Assembly (NCBI RefSeq): GCF_000024985.1
Contig: NC_013524.1
Coordinates: forward strand, 558,001-622,000
Direction of reading: 5' to 3'
DNA length: 64,000 bases
Source of the DNA: Sphaerobacter thermophilus DSM 20745
GTDB taxonomy: Bacteria > Chloroflexota > Chloroflexia > Thermomicrobiales > Thermomicrobiaceae
The notes beneath the pieces were generated by a model. That model was not told the DNA's origin. It worked only from the letters and a program-made list of their open reading frames with translations, and ran no database searches. Both the position numbers and the translations under genes were made by a program. Numbering within the stretch: the stretch's first letter is position 1; each line of letters begins with the position of its first letter. This document shows, one piece after another, positions 17,683 to 26,653 of this stretch.

Positions 17683-19038
17683 ATGGAATGGCTTCGACCG
17701 GGTGAGCGCCAGGCACCCCGCATCGTGATCCTGGGCGGCGGCTTCGCCGGCGTCTACACCGCATTTGAGTTGCAGAAGCGCTTGCGCCGCACGCCGGCCG
17801 AGATCGCGATCGTCAACCGCGAGAACTTCTTCGTCTTCTACCCCCTCATCCCCGAGATCGTCTCCGGGGCGATCGAGACCGAGCACATTCTGAACCCGAT
17901 CCGACTGCTGGTTCCCCGCGCAACGCTGTACGTCGGCGAGATCACCGGCATCGATCTGGCGGAGCAGCGGGTGGATATCCGCCACGGCCTTTACCGCCAC
18001 CGGCAACAGCCGCGCTCGCTGTACTACGACCATCTGGTGCTGGCGCTGGGCGGCGTGCCCAACGTGGGGCTCGTCCCCGGTCTGGGTGAGTACGCCTTCG
18101 ACGTGCAGCGGCTGAGCCACGCCTTCGCCCTGCGGAACCACCTGATCGACATCCTGGAGCAGGGGGACATCGAAACCGATCCGGTGGCCAAGGCCCGGCT
18201 GCTCACGGTGGTGGTCGTCGGCGGTGGCGCCAACGGGGTGGAGGTGGTGGCCGAAGTCACCGACCTGCTCTACGACGCCGCCAAGCACTACCGACACCTC
18301 AGCACGGACGACTTCCGGATCGTCCTGGTCCATGGCGGTGACCGCCTGATCCCCGATCTGCCGGAGAACCTGGGCCGGTTCGCTGAGCAGCAGTTGCGCT
18401 CCCGCGGCGTCGAGGTGATCCTCGGAAGGCGCGTCGCGTCGGTCGAGCCGACCGCGGTGCGGCTCGACGACGGCACGGTGATCGAGACGGAGACGGTGGT
18501 CGGCTCGGTCGGCGTCATGCCGAACCCCCTGGTGCGCGACCTGCCGCTACCGAAGGACGAGCGGGGTCGCCTGATCGTAGACGAGTACATGGCCGTCGAG
18601 GGCCAGGACAACGTCTGGGCACTCGGGGACAACGCGCGGGTACCGGACCCGACCACCGGGCAGCCCTACCCACAGACTGCGCAGCACGCGATCCGCGAGG
18701 CGCGAGTCCTGGCGCACAACGTGGCCGCACGGCTGCGTGGCCGGTCGCCCAAGCCGATCGCCTACCGCACGCTGGGGCAGATGGTGGCGCTGGGCCACCG
18801 CTCGGCGGTGGTAAACCTGCGGGGCTGGACCTTCTCCGGGTTCCCGGCCTGGTGGTTGTTCCGAACCTACTATCTGTCGCAGTTGCCGCGCTGGGAGAAG
18901 CGACTGCGGGTGACGCTCGACTGGACGCTCGACCTGCTGTTCCCGCCGACGCTCGTGCAACTCAAGGTCGGCCAGCCGGCCCCGATGGCCGATCGGCCCG
19001 CCCGCGAGGCAGTGCGCGCGGGCGACGGGGAGGGATAA
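17683..19038 (+). CDS. ndh: Type II NADH:quinone oxidoreductase
   Basis: A 451-residue two-dinucleotide-binding flavoprotein that passes electrons from NADH to menaquinone without pumping protons. The FAD-binding ILGGGFAGVYTA is at about residues 14-26, NFFVFYPLIPEIVSG is the quinone-site region, VVVGGGANGVEVVAEV at about 173-188 binds NADH, and VWALGDNARVP at about 312 completes the FAD site. The C-terminal amphipathic stretch around FPAWWLFRTYYLSQLP would hold it on the membrane. ATG 17683 follows GAGAGGGG. It has its own promoter and a strong hairpin downstream. The menaquinone methyltransferase at 25268 acts on its likely acceptor. Confidence 0.88.
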   Translation: MEWLRPGERQAPRIVILGGGFAGVYTAFELQKRLRRTPAEIAIVNRENFFVFYPLIPEIVSGAIETEHILNPIRLLVPRATLYVGEITGIDLAEQRVDIRHGLYRHRQQPRSLYYDHLVLALGGVPNVGLVPGLGEYAFDVQRLSHAFALRNHLIDILEQGDIETDPVAKARLLTVVVVGGGANGVEVVAEVTDLLYDAAKHYRHLSTDDFRIVLVHGGDRLIPDLPENLGRFAEQQLRSRGVEVILGRRVASVEPTAVRLDDGTVIETETVVGSVGVMPNPLVRDLPLPKDERGRLIVDEYMAVEGQDNVWALGDNARVPDPTTGQPYPQTAQHAIREARVLAHNVAARLRGRSPKPIAYRTLGQMVALGHRSAVVNLRGWTFSGFPAWWLFRTYYLSQLPRWEKRLRVTLDWTLDLLFPPTLVQLKVGQPAPMADRPAREAVRAGDGEG

Positions 19039-19139
19039 CGAAGGGGAACCGCCGAGCGCCCGCGGGCAGGTTTCACCGAGTATGACCGTCTAGGGAAGTG
19101 CCCGACGGGAGAATCTAGCTCATCCGGAATAGCACAACG

Positions 19140-19171
19140 CCGCCCCTCCCCGAGCCTGCGGGGAGGGGCGG
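19140..19171. terminator. Terminator hairpin, bidirectional
   Basis: A 12-bp perfect stem (CCGCCCCTCCCC with its complement) around GAGCCTGC, between the convergent ends of the NDH-2 gene and the small membrane-protein gene. Confidence 0.75.
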
Positions 19172-19197
19172 TAGATGACGCATCCGTGAGGGCGCGG

Positions 19198-19383
19198 CTA
19201 GCGGGTGAAGCCCCAGACGATGTAGATGAGGGAGAGCACCAGGGACACCACCCCGGCGGCATAGCCGATCTTCTCCAGCCAGGGGTAGCCCTGCTCACGC
19301 ACCAGCCGGGTGCCCGCGATGCTCCAGAACGCACCGAAGAGCCCCATAATCCCCAGCTCGATCATCAGGTAGCCCTGGGCCAC
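19198..19383 (-). CDS. Small two-helix membrane protein
   Basis: A 61-residue protein with two hydrophobic segments (IELGIMGLFGAFWSIAG, about residues 8-24, and GYAAGVVSLVLSLIYIVWGF, about 40-59) separated by a short charged loop. It starts with GTG at 19383 behind GAGAGGAGC. No family is recognised. It is read alone, convergent to the NDH-2 gene; whether it works with that enzyme is not shown. Confidence 0.55.
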   Translation of the reverse strand: MAQGYLMIELGIMGLFGAFWSIAGTRLVREQGYPWLEKIGYAAGVVSLVLSLIYIVWGFTR

Positions 19384-19684
19384 CGCTCGCTCCTCTCGTC
19401 CGCCGTCCCCTGCCGGGGGTCACTCGCTGTCGCGCGTCGTCAGTTCACAAATTCACACTCAGAGGGGCGCGGCCATGGGCCGCGCTACACTGGCACCATA
19501 GCATGAACGAGCCGATCCGGCTACCCCGCCGGTCGACGTATCGAGGAGATGATACGGCAAGACGGCGCCGGATGGTAGCCGGGCGCGGCTCCTGCGAGCG
19601 CTTCCGTGTAGACTGACGGCGGCCGGGGCGCTGGCTCCGCGGCCCGACCGGCGGATGGGTAGCGATGCGAGGAGGTCGAGGCTC

Positions 19685-21490
19685 ATGGCGCAGATGACGC
19701 GCGACGCGGTTCCCGAGAGCGAGCGGTGGGATCTGACACACCTGTTCCCGAGCGCCGAGGCGTGGGAAGCCGAGCGCCAGGCCGTCCAGGCGGCGCTGCC
19801 GGACATCGAGGCCTTTCGGGGCACGCTCGGCCAGAGCCCGCAGCAGTTGCTGGCGGCACTCTCTCTGGCGGACCAGATCGACGAGCGACTGGAGCGCCTG
19901 TTCGCCTACGCGATGCTGGAGCGGGACGAGGATACCCGCAACACGGCCGCGATCCAGCGCTACGAGCAGGTGATGGCGCTCGTGGTCGCCGCCGGGCGGG
20001 CGACGGCCTGGATCCAGCCCGAGTTGCTGACCCTCACCGACGAGCAACTCCGCGGCTTCCTCGACGCCGAGCCGGGCCTTGAGCCGTTCCGGCGGCTGAT
20101 CGAGCGCACCATCCGCCAGCGTCCGCACGTGCGCAGCGCCGAGGTCGAAGAGGTCCTCGCCGAGACGGCGGAGATGGCGCAGACCGCCTCAAACGTCTTC
20201 ACCTTCTTCGACAACGCCGACATCCGCTTCGGGACGGTCATCGACAGCGACGGCACCGAGATCGAGCTGACCAAAGCGCGCTACCTGCGCCTGCTCGAAA
20301 GCCGTGACCGCCGGGTCCGCCGCGACGCCTACGAGACGCTGCACGCACCCTACCACGCCCACCGGAACACACTCGGGGCGCTGCTGACCGCGAGCAACCA
20401 GCGCGACGCCTTCTTCGCCCGCGTGCGCCGTTACAACAGCGCGCTCGAAGCGGCACTGAAGCCGGAAAACATCCCGCTCGAGGTCTACACCAACTTGATC
20501 GACACGGTGCACCGCTACCTCCCGCTGCTCCACCGCTACGTGTCGCTGCGCAAGCGGGTCCTGGGCCTGGACGAGGTCCACATGTACGACCTCTACGTGC
20601 CCCTGGTGGAGATGCCGAAGCGGACCTTCGACTACCAGGAGGCGACCGACACCGTCGTGGCCGCCTTCGCGCCGCTCGGCGAGCGGTACGTCAATGCGGT
20701 GAGCGAGGGGCTGCGCTCCCGCTGGATCGACGTGCACGAGACACCGGGCAAGCGCTCCGGCGGGTACAACCTCGGGGTCTACGGGGTTCACCCCTACGTG
20801 CTACTCAACTGGGGCGGCACACTCAACGACGTCTTCACCCTGGCCCACGAGCTGGGCCACGCGATGCACTCGCACTTCTCGGCAGAGAACCAGCCGCACC
20901 CCACGTCGTCCTACACCATCTTCGTCGCCGAGGTGGCCTCCACCTTCAATGAGGCGCTCCTGAGGGCATACCTGCTCGAGCGCAGCACCGACCCGCGAGA
21001 GCGGGCCTACCTGGTGAACGACGCGCTGGAGGGGATTCGCACCACCATCTTCCGGCAGACGATGTTCGCCGAGTTCGAGCTGCTGACGCACCAAGTGGTC
21101 GAGGCGAATGAGGGGCTGACGCCGGAGCGGATGATGAACGAGTACACCCGCCTGGCGACGATGTACCACGGCCCCGACTTCGCGGCCGACGACCAGTTAG
21201 CAGTCGAGTGGTCGCGCGTGCCGCACTTCTACCGCGCGTTCTATGTCTACCAGTACGCCACGGGGCTGATCGCGGCCATGGCGCTCGCCTCAGCGGTGCT
21301 GTCCGGAGACGAGCAGGCGCGCGACCGGTACCTGGCCTTCCTGGCTGCCGGGTCGTCGAAGGACTCGCTCGATCTGCTGCGCGACGCCGGGGTCGACCTG
21401 ACGACGGCGGCGCCCTACGACGCAGCCTTCGCGACGATGGAGGAATACCTCAACACGCTGGAGGAAGCGCTGAGCGAGACGCAGGCGTAG
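19685..21490 (+). CDS. pepF: Oligoendopeptidase F (M3 family)
   Basis: A 601-residue cytoplasmic zinc metallopeptidase that cleaves short peptides. The zinc motif HELGH is at about residues 388-392 within TLAHELGHAMHSHFS, and the third ligand Glu lies in the following FVAEVASTFNEALL segment. Length and the N-terminal helical domain fit PepF. ATG 19685 follows GCGAGGAGGTCGAGGCTC. It is a single gene, downstream neighbour convergent. It may hydrolyse peptides brought in by the peptide-type importers of this window, which is inference. Confidence 0.93.
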   Translation: MAQMTRDAVPESERWDLTHLFPSAEAWEAERQAVQAALPDIEAFRGTLGQSPQQLLAALSLADQIDERLERLFAYAMLERDEDTRNTAAIQRYEQVMALVVAAGRATAWIQPELLTLTDEQLRGFLDAEPGLEPFRRLIERTIRQRPHVRSAEVEEVLAETAEMAQTASNVFTFFDNADIRFGTVIDSDGTEIELTKARYLRLLESRDRRVRRDAYETLHAPYHAHRNTLGALLTASNQRDAFFARVRRYNSALEAALKPENIPLEVYTNLIDTVHRYLPLLHRYVSLRKRVLGLDEVHMYDLYVPLVEMPKRTFDYQEATDTVVAAFAPLGERYVNAVSEGLRSRWIDVHETPGKRSGGYNLGVYGVHPYVLLNWGGTLNDVFTLAHELGHAMHSHFSAENQPHPTSSYTIFVAEVASTFNEALLRAYLLERSTDPRERAYLVNDALEGIRTTIFRQTMFAEFELLTHQVVEANEGLTPERMMNEYTRLATMYHGPDFAADDQLAVEWSRVPHFYRAFYVYQYATGLIAAMALASAVLSGDEQARDRYLAFLAAGSSKDSLDLLRDAGVDLTTAAPYDAAFATMEEYLNTLEEALSETQA

Positions 21491-21530
21491 TGCGTACTGC
21501 GTAGTGCGTATCGATAGGAAGCGCGGCGGA

Positions 21531-22238
21531 TCAGAGCTGGTCGCCGGCCAGTGGAAAGCGTAGGCCCAGGTCGCGGGCGAGACCGGCGCGGCCGGCCGGA
21601 GTCAACTCGACGAGGCGCTCGCCGGGGACGGGCACGATCCAGCCGCGCTCAATCAACCGGGCCAACAGTGCCGGCCCAAGAGCGCCGGCCAGGTGCGGCC
21701 GGCGCTCGGTCCAGTCCAGGCACCGACGAGCGAAGGAGCGACGCGCCCGGCGCGCTGCCACGAGGTCCACGCCGAAGTCCGCGAACCAGGCCTCCCCGGC
21801 GGGCGTGACCTGATGCTCCGCGCCGTGCTCCAGCAGCAGTCCTCGTTCGATCATCGCGCTCCGGATCGCCACCGCGGGGCGGCCGGCGAGGTGGTCGTAA
21901 CAGGTGCGGGCAAAGCGCAGCCCCTCGACCTCCTCGAACTCCGACGCATCGCGATCCTCGGCTGGCTGCGGAAAGGCACCAAGCGTCTCGATCACGCGCG
22001 CGACCTCCGGGCCTGCCAGGCGGTAATAGCGGTGGCGGCCTTGGACCTCCACCGCGAGCAGCCCCCCATCCACGAGCCGTGCCAGATGGGCGCTGGCCGT
22101 CGACGGCGCGATGTCGGCCCGCGCCGCCAGCTCCGTGGCCGTCAGTGCACGGCCACCCATCAACTCCGCCAGCATCACCGCGCGGGCGGGTTCGGCAAAC
22201 AGAGCACCGAGCTGTGCGAGACGCGAATGCGTAGCCAT
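21531..22238 (-). CDS. ArsR-type winged-helix transcriptional regulator
   Basis: A 235-residue regulator. Residues about 5-85 form an ArsR-like winged helix (RAVMLAELMGGRALTATELA, then APSTASAHLARLVDGGLLAV and HRYYRLA). The C-terminal 150 residues are a second domain seen in the larger ArsR group without obvious Cys metal ligands. Start ATG 22238 has only a weak GGCGG ribosome site. An 18-base palindrome lies 33 bases upstream and could be its own operator. It converges on pepF; no target gene is adjacent except the IS element. Confidence 0.82.
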   Translation of the reverse strand: MATHSRLAQLGALFAEPARAVMLAELMGGRALTATELAARADIAPSTASAHLARLVDGGLLAVEVQGRHRYYRLAGPEVARVIETLGAFPQPAEDRDASEFEEVEGLRFARTCYDHLAGRPAVAIRSAMIERGLLLEHGAEHQVTPAGEAWFADFGVDLVAARRARRSFARRCLDWTERRPHLAGALGPALLARLIERGWIVPVPGERLVELTPAGRAGLARDLGLRFPLAGDQL

Positions 22239-22270
22239 GCCGCCAGTATACCCACGCGTCGGCGCCGATA

Positions 22271-22288
22271 CTTCGGTTCAGACCGAAG
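22271..22288. promoter_or_regulatory. Palindrome upstream of the ArsR-type gene
   Basis: CTTCGGT-TCAG-ACCGAAG, 7-bp perfect arms. Its place just upstream of the regulator start suggests autoregulation. Confidence 0.45.
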
Positions 22289-22410
22289 CATCTCCGCGGG
22301 ATGAGGAGTACAGTCTAGGGAAGCAATGCAAGCGCCCGCCGCGGTGGCCGGTGCCCGACGGCGAGCCTGGCTCATAACACGTGATGACGAAGGCTCCTCG
22401 CGGTCGGCAC

Positions 22411-22606
22411 GTGCCAGGGGGTAACCCCCCGGGCTGACAACGAGAAGCCGGCTGAAGCCGGCTGGGGACGAGGGCTCACCCCTCGATGCTACGGTGTCCA
22501 CCATCACGGTGCGTGCCCGCATAGTCGGAACCGTATCGCCAGGGTCGGCGCCCTGCCACGTCCCAGCCCGCTTTAGCGGACTTTCGTTGTGAGCCCGGCG
22601 CCTTTA
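22411..22606. repeat. Dispersed palindromes interrupted by the insertion sequence
   Basis: Units of the same GC-rich family as at 15374-15740: CAGGGGGTAACCCCCCGGG near 22414, AAGCCGGCTGAAGCCGGCTG near 22445, AGCCCGCTTTAGCGGACT near 22565. The last, GCCCGGCGCCTTTA at 22593-22606, is cut in the loop by the IS element and resumes at 23667 as TTTAGCCCCGGGCC. Confidence 0.75.
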
Positions 22607-23666
22607 ACGCTTGGTGTGAGTTAGCCGGGGCATGCTGTGCCCTCTTGACACAGGAAGGTGCCCACTTCCATACGGGAGATAGCTCGTATCCGTCTCCCAC
22701 GAAAGGAGCACCCGATGGATGTGGACACCTTCCTGATTACAGTCTATGTCCTGGTCGACACCTTCTGCCAGACCCACCTGCCCCCGGAGCCCCACCGCCC
22801 CGGCCCCGCGCCGGCCCTGAGCCGCAGCGAGGTCTTGACCCTGGCCATCTTCGGGCAGTGGATGAGGTTCTCCAGTGAGCAGGACTTCTACCGCTACGCC
22901 GAGCGCCACCTGCGCCCCTACTTCCCGACCCTGCCCCACCGCAGCCAATACAACCGGCTGCTGCGGCGGCATCAGGTCGCCCTGGCCCAGTTCGCCCTCT
23001 ACCTGGCAGACCAACTTGGCCGGGGGCCAGTGGCGGTGGATGTGCTCGATGTGGCGCCGGCTCCGGTGCGCAACGCCAAGCGCCGCGGGCGGGGCTGGCT
23101 GGCCGGCGAGGCCAACATCGGCTTCAGCTTGCGCCTGGGCTGGTTTGCCGGCTTCCGCGTGCTGACCGCCGTCAGCCTGGAGGGGGCGATCACCGGCTGG
23201 GGCGTGGCCCCGGCCAGCACCAATGAGCGGTCCCTCGCCGAGACCCTGATTGCCTGTCGGGCCCACCCCGATCCCCGCCTGCCCAGTGTCGGCACGCCGG
23301 TGGCGACCTATCTGGCGGATAGTGGCTTTGCCGGCGAGGACTACGAGGCGCACCTGGCGGCCACCTACGGGGTGACGCTGGTGGCCACCCCGCAGCGAGG
23401 CAGTCGGCGGCGCTGGCCCAAGGCGGTCCGCCGCTGGGCGGCCCGGCATCGCCAGATCGTGGAGACGGTCATCGGGCGGCTGCTGCACACCTTCGGGCTG
23501 GAGCGCGAGCGGCCGCACACGCTGGCGGGCTTCCAGGCGCGGCTGGCGGCCCGGGTGGCGCTGCACAATCTCTGCTGCTGGCTAAATCGGCAGCGGGGAC
23601 GGCCGCTGCTGGCGGTGGCGAACCTGATCACCTGGTAGCCACGGCGCCCTAACTCACACCAAGCGT
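22607..23666 (+). mobile_element. IS982-family insertion sequence
   Basis: A complete element of about 1060 bases with perfect terminal inverted repeats ACGCTTGGTGTGAGTTAG at both ends (22607-22624 and 23649-23666) and one transposase gene. The flanking TTTA occurs on both sides (22603-22606 and 23667-23670) and looks like the target duplication, although IS982 elements often give longer ones. Removing the element and one TTTA restores a GCCCGGCGCCTTTAGCCCCG palindrome of the local repeat family. Confidence 0.88.
22715..23638 (+). CDS. IS982-family transposase
   Basis: A 307-residue DDE transposase. The acidic triad is in AVDVLDVAP (about residue 109), YLADSGFAG (about 202) and IVETVIGRLLHTFG (about 249), and PTLPHRSQYNRLLRR is typical of the family's N-terminal region. 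ATG 22715 follows GAAAGGAGCACCCG; an ATG 57 bases upstream is in frame but lacks a ribosome site. The gene is intact, so the element could still be active. Confidence 0.9.
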   Translation: MDVDTFLITVYVLVDTFCQTHLPPEPHRPGPAPALSRSEVLTLAIFGQWMRFSSEQDFYRYAERHLRPYFPTLPHRSQYNRLLRRHQVALAQFALYLADQLGRGPVAVDVLDVAPAPVRNAKRRGRGWLAGEANIGFSLRLGWFAGFRVLTAVSLEGAITGWGVAPASTNERSLAETLIACRAHPDPRLPSVGTPVATYLADSGFAGEDYEAHLAATYGVTLVATPQRGSRRRWPKAVRRWAARHRQIVETVIGRLLHTFGLERERPHTLAGFQARLAARVALHNLCCWLNRQRGRPLLAVANLITW

Positions 23667-23848
23667 TTTAGCCCCGGGCCCTGACCACGGTGCGAGAACG
23701 GTCGCGCCACCCGTCCCGGGCCCAGACCACGGCACCGGGAACCCTCACACCACCCGTCCCGGGGGCGGATGGGCGGGTCCAATGGCGCGGGGCTCTCCGT
23801 CCCGTGGATGGTCCGTCGCACGCCGGCTGGGCCGGAAGGAGGTCAAGC

Positions 23849-24478
23849 ATGTTCGTCGTGCTCTTCGAGGTGTGGCCCAAGCCGGAGCGCTGGGACGAGT
23901 ACCTGGAGATCGCCCGGCTGCTGCGGCCGGAGCTGGAGCAGATCGAGGGCTTCATCGACAACGAGCGGTTCCGGCGCATCGGGGACGAGAGCGGGCTCCT
24001 CTCCCTCTCGACCTGGCGCGACGAGAAGGCGTTGATCCGCTGGCGGACCAACGCGCTGCACTACACGCGCGGCCAGGTGCCCGGGCGATTCGAGATCTTC
24101 GCCGACTACCGCTTGCGTGTCGGGGAGGTGATTGCCGACACGCACCCGCCCGCCGGGCTCGAACCCCGGCCGACGCGCCTCGATCTCACGGAGGTCGGCG
24201 TGGCCAAGGTCGTCACGATCACCGAGACGCTGTCCCCCGCGCCCGACGCCGCAACGACTTCCCCACCGCCGCCGGCGATGGGCGACCCCGTCGAACAAGC
24301 ACGGTTCGAGAGCATCTACCAGCCCGGGAAGCACCTGCTCCTCATGTCCTGGCGGAATACTCCCCCGGAGACACCGGCGCTGCCGGAGGGCGTCCGTTAC
24401 CGGCAGGTGCGTGTCATCCGCGAGTACGGGATGCGCGACCGCCGCGAGGCTCCGCAGTACTTCCCTCCGGTGGACTGA
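23849..24478 (+). CDS. Antibiotic-biosynthesis-monooxygenase (ABM) domain protein
   Basis: A 209-residue protein. The N-terminal 100 residues are an ABM fold: FVVLFEVWPKPERWDEYLEI, then EGFIDNERFRR and SLSTWRDEKALIRWRTNALH. The C-terminal half contains a Pro/Ala-rich linker (about residues 128-145) and a second, weakly similar segment with HLLLMSWRNTPPE, so it may be a tandem ABM protein. Such proteins oxidise quinol-like compounds or haem without cofactor; substrate here unknown. ATG 23849 follows GGAAGGAGGTCAAGC. Encoded just right of the IS element, ahead of two decayed genes. Confidence 0.75.
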   Translation: MFVVLFEVWPKPERWDEYLEIARLLRPELEQIEGFIDNERFRRIGDESGLLSLSTWRDEKALIRWRTNALHYTRGQVPGRFEIFADYRLRVGEVIADTHPPAGLEPRPTRLDLTEVGVAKVVTITETLSPAPDAATTSPPPPAMGDPVEQARFESIYQPGKHLLLMSWRNTPPETPALPEGVRYRQVRVIREYGMRDRREAPQYFPPVD

Positions 24479-24571
24479 GCCTGTCGATCCGGCAGACATG
24501 GTGGAGGAGGTATGCCCCTGACGTAACAGGCACTTGATATGATTGCCTTGAAGCGTAGTCTGACCATATGA

Positions 24572-24802
24572 TCGGGAACGTTCGCGCAATTTCGCCCCTG
24601 CCTGACCGGCATCGGGTGCGGGGTGCAGCCAGCGCCCAGCTTCGACCCCGACCATGAGATCTGGGCGGAGAACGCGCACCCCTTCGCCAGTAAGATCGCC
24701 TTCGCCGTCGGCACCTCGGGCAGCACCTTCAGCGACTACGGGATGACCTGGGACAACTCCGGCAAGAACGGGCACTACGCCCCGATCTCATGGTCGGGGT
24801 AG
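24572..24802 (+). pseudogene. DUF1326 protein remnant (C-terminus only)
   Basis: An open stretch without start codon ending at TAG 24800-24802. Its end, AVGTSGSTFSDYGMTWDN followed by SGKNGHYAPISWSG, matches my knowledge of the C-terminal end of DUF1326 proteins. The usual N-terminal 120-150 residues, including the Cys-rich start, are missing. It lies directly in front of a DUF2182 remnant, the usual partner of DUF1326, so both were probably lost together. Confidence 0.6.
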
Positions 24803-25231
24803 CCGTCCGCCCTAGCCCGAGGCCCGAAGCCCACCGCGGCGAGCGGCGGCGCGATCCTGATCCTCGCCGGGCTGTACCAGCTCTCCCCGCTCAAGCGTGC
24901 CTGCCTGGCCAAATGCCGCACCCCGCTGGCGTTCATTCTCCCCTCGTGGCGCGACGGCGCCCGAGGCGCATTCCGGATGGCAATTGAACACGGGAGCTAC
25001 TGTCTCGGGTGCTGCTGGCTGTTGTTCGTGATCCTCTTCCCGCTCGGGATCATGAAGGTGGCGGTGATGGCGCTCGTCACGGTGCTGATCTTCGCCGAAA
25101 AGGCGCTGCCGATCGGACCGCGACTGGCGCAGGTCGCGGCCGTCGCCCTCATCGCCTACGGCGCCCTGGTGCTCGTCATGCCGGAGTTGCTGCCGACCGC
25201 CATGCCGGCCGGGATACCGGCCGCGATGTAG
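24803..25231 (+). pseudogene. DUF2182 membrane protein remnant
   Basis: In the same frame and directly after the DUF1326 stop. It encodes ILILAGLYQLSPLKRACLAK, CRTPLAFILPSWRDGARGAF and EHGSYCLGCCWLLFVILFP, the hallmark C-terminal half of DUF2182 predicted metal-binding membrane proteins, ending at TAG 25231. No start codon or N-terminal helices are present upstream. A short ORF beginning at ATG 24977 lies inside but has no ribosome site. I read it as a truncated gene. Confidence 0.65.
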
Positions 25232-25267
25232 CGCCCCCTGAGTAGACCTCTCCCGCTCAAACGGCCC

Positions 25268-26020
25268 CTACCGGGGGGTTGTGCCCGGCTTGACGCCGAC
25301 ATGCAGGGCGACGGTCCGCATCATCAGGTACTGGTAGCGGACCGTCGCCAACCCGGCGCGCGTCATGATCGCGGCCAGTTCCTCGGCCGGAGGAAAGGCG
25401 CTGACGGAGGTGGGCAGGTAGCGGTAGGCATCGCGGTCGCCGCTGATGAGCCCGCCGATCAGGGGAACGAGGCGATCGAAGTACCAGCGGAAGAGGGTGC
25501 GCAGCACCGGCACGCGGAGCGGGGTCATCTCCAGGACCACCAACCGGCCGCCCGGCCGGAGCACGCGGGCCATCTCGACGACGGCGGCCTCGTAGTCGGG
25601 CATGTTCCGCAGGCCGAAGGCAACGGTGCAGGCGTCGAACGCGCCGTCCGGGAACGGGAGTGCCATCGCGTCAGCCTGGAGCAGACGAATCGACGCGCCG
25701 CGCCCGCGGATCTTGTCCGCGGCCAGTTCGAGCATCCCGCGGGAGAAGTCGGCGCCGACGACATGCGGGGCGCCCTGGCGCGCCAGCTCCAGTGCCAGGT
25801 CGGCGGTGCCGGTCGCCACGTCGAGCACCTGCCGGGCACCCCCGGCGACCGCCTCGCGGGCGGCCAGGCGCCGCCAGGCGACATCGCGCCCGAGGCTCAT
25901 GAGCCGGTTCATCAAGTCGTAGCGCCGGACGATGCGATCGAACATCGCCCGGACCTCGGGCGGCTGCCGCAGCGCCCCACGTGCTCCGCGCCGTGGCGTC
26001 TCGGTTTCGGTCCCGGTCAC
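25268..26020 (-). CDS. menG: Demethylmenaquinone methyltransferase
   Basis: A 250-residue UbiE/MenG methyltransferase, the last step of menaquinone synthesis. SAM motif I is VLDVATGTADLALELA, followed by GADFSRGMLELA, and the UbiE signatures FGLRNMPDYEAAV and RVLRPGGRLVVLEMT are present; YRYLPTSVSAFPPAEEL is typical near the end. GTG 26020 is chosen for the GGGGAGGCGAGGC site; ATG 26038 in the same frame is an alternative. It is monocistronic here. Menaquinone is the expected electron acceptor of the NDH-2 enzyme. Confidence 0.9.
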   Translation of the reverse strand: MTGTETETPRRGARGALRQPPEVRAMFDRIVRRYDLMNRLMSLGRDVAWRRLAAREAVAGGARQVLDVATGTADLALELARQGAPHVVGADFSRGMLELAADKIRGRGASIRLLQADAMALPFPDGAFDACTVAFGLRNMPDYEAAVVEMARVLRPGGRLVVLEMTPLRVPVLRTLFRWYFDRLVPLIGGLISGDRDAYRYLPTSVSAFPPAEELAAIMTRAGLATVRYQYLMMRTVALHVGVKPGTTPR

Positions 26021-26238
26021 GCCTCGCCTCCCCCTCATGCCTGCGCAGGTCCAGCACCGCGCGCCCGAACTGTGGCACGGAGACGATCCCCGCGGCAAGG
26101 CTTTCCGTCCAAGCAGTGGTCGCGACACGCTTTGGCGGGCGTGAGTCCGCCGCTCAGGCTGGGGCGTGATACCGAATGCAGGTGATTGCTTGTATTCGTG
26201 ATGCTCCTATGTCAAGGGTTGGGGCTGGCGAGGTACGG

Positions 26239-26266
26239 CTGTCATCCTGAGCGGAACGAGGGATCT
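26239..26266. repeat. Dispersed repeat arm, CTGTCATCCTGA type
   Basis: A single arm of the element at 6558-6639. The 525-base gap between the menG start and the end of lysX holds this arm and no recognisable gene. Confidence 0.6.
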
Positions 26267-26653
26267 CATGTGGTGATGCTGAGCACCGGGGGCACGACCA
26301 ACCGTTCGGTATCGGGGTGAGCCGGTCGATCGAGAGCTCGCGCGATATGTCGCCTGAAAGCGCCGAAGCGCGCCGCCGCTCTGGTTCACCACCGACCACA
26401 CTGCCAAACTCAGCCACCGGCGGCGCGGTCCAGCTCGCGGGACGTCAGCGACGGTGCTGTGTACGCCTACGTCCGAGCGCGTTACCAGTAGCGCCGGCCG
26501 GCAGGAACCCGGGTTCCCGAGGACCCGTTCAGACCCGGCTCCCGGCCCCTGGTCACCGCCATCGCTCACGGGATATGTATCGTTGTAGCGGCCGGGACGA
26601 GCATCACCTCTCGGCCAGCCAGCTCCCCCGCGACGGTTCGCCCGCCTTCGGCA

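Noticed and set aside
24977-25231. 84-codon frame as an independent membrane protein gene
   Set aside because: It is the in-frame tail of the DUF2182 remnant; conserved family sequence continues upstream of its ATG.
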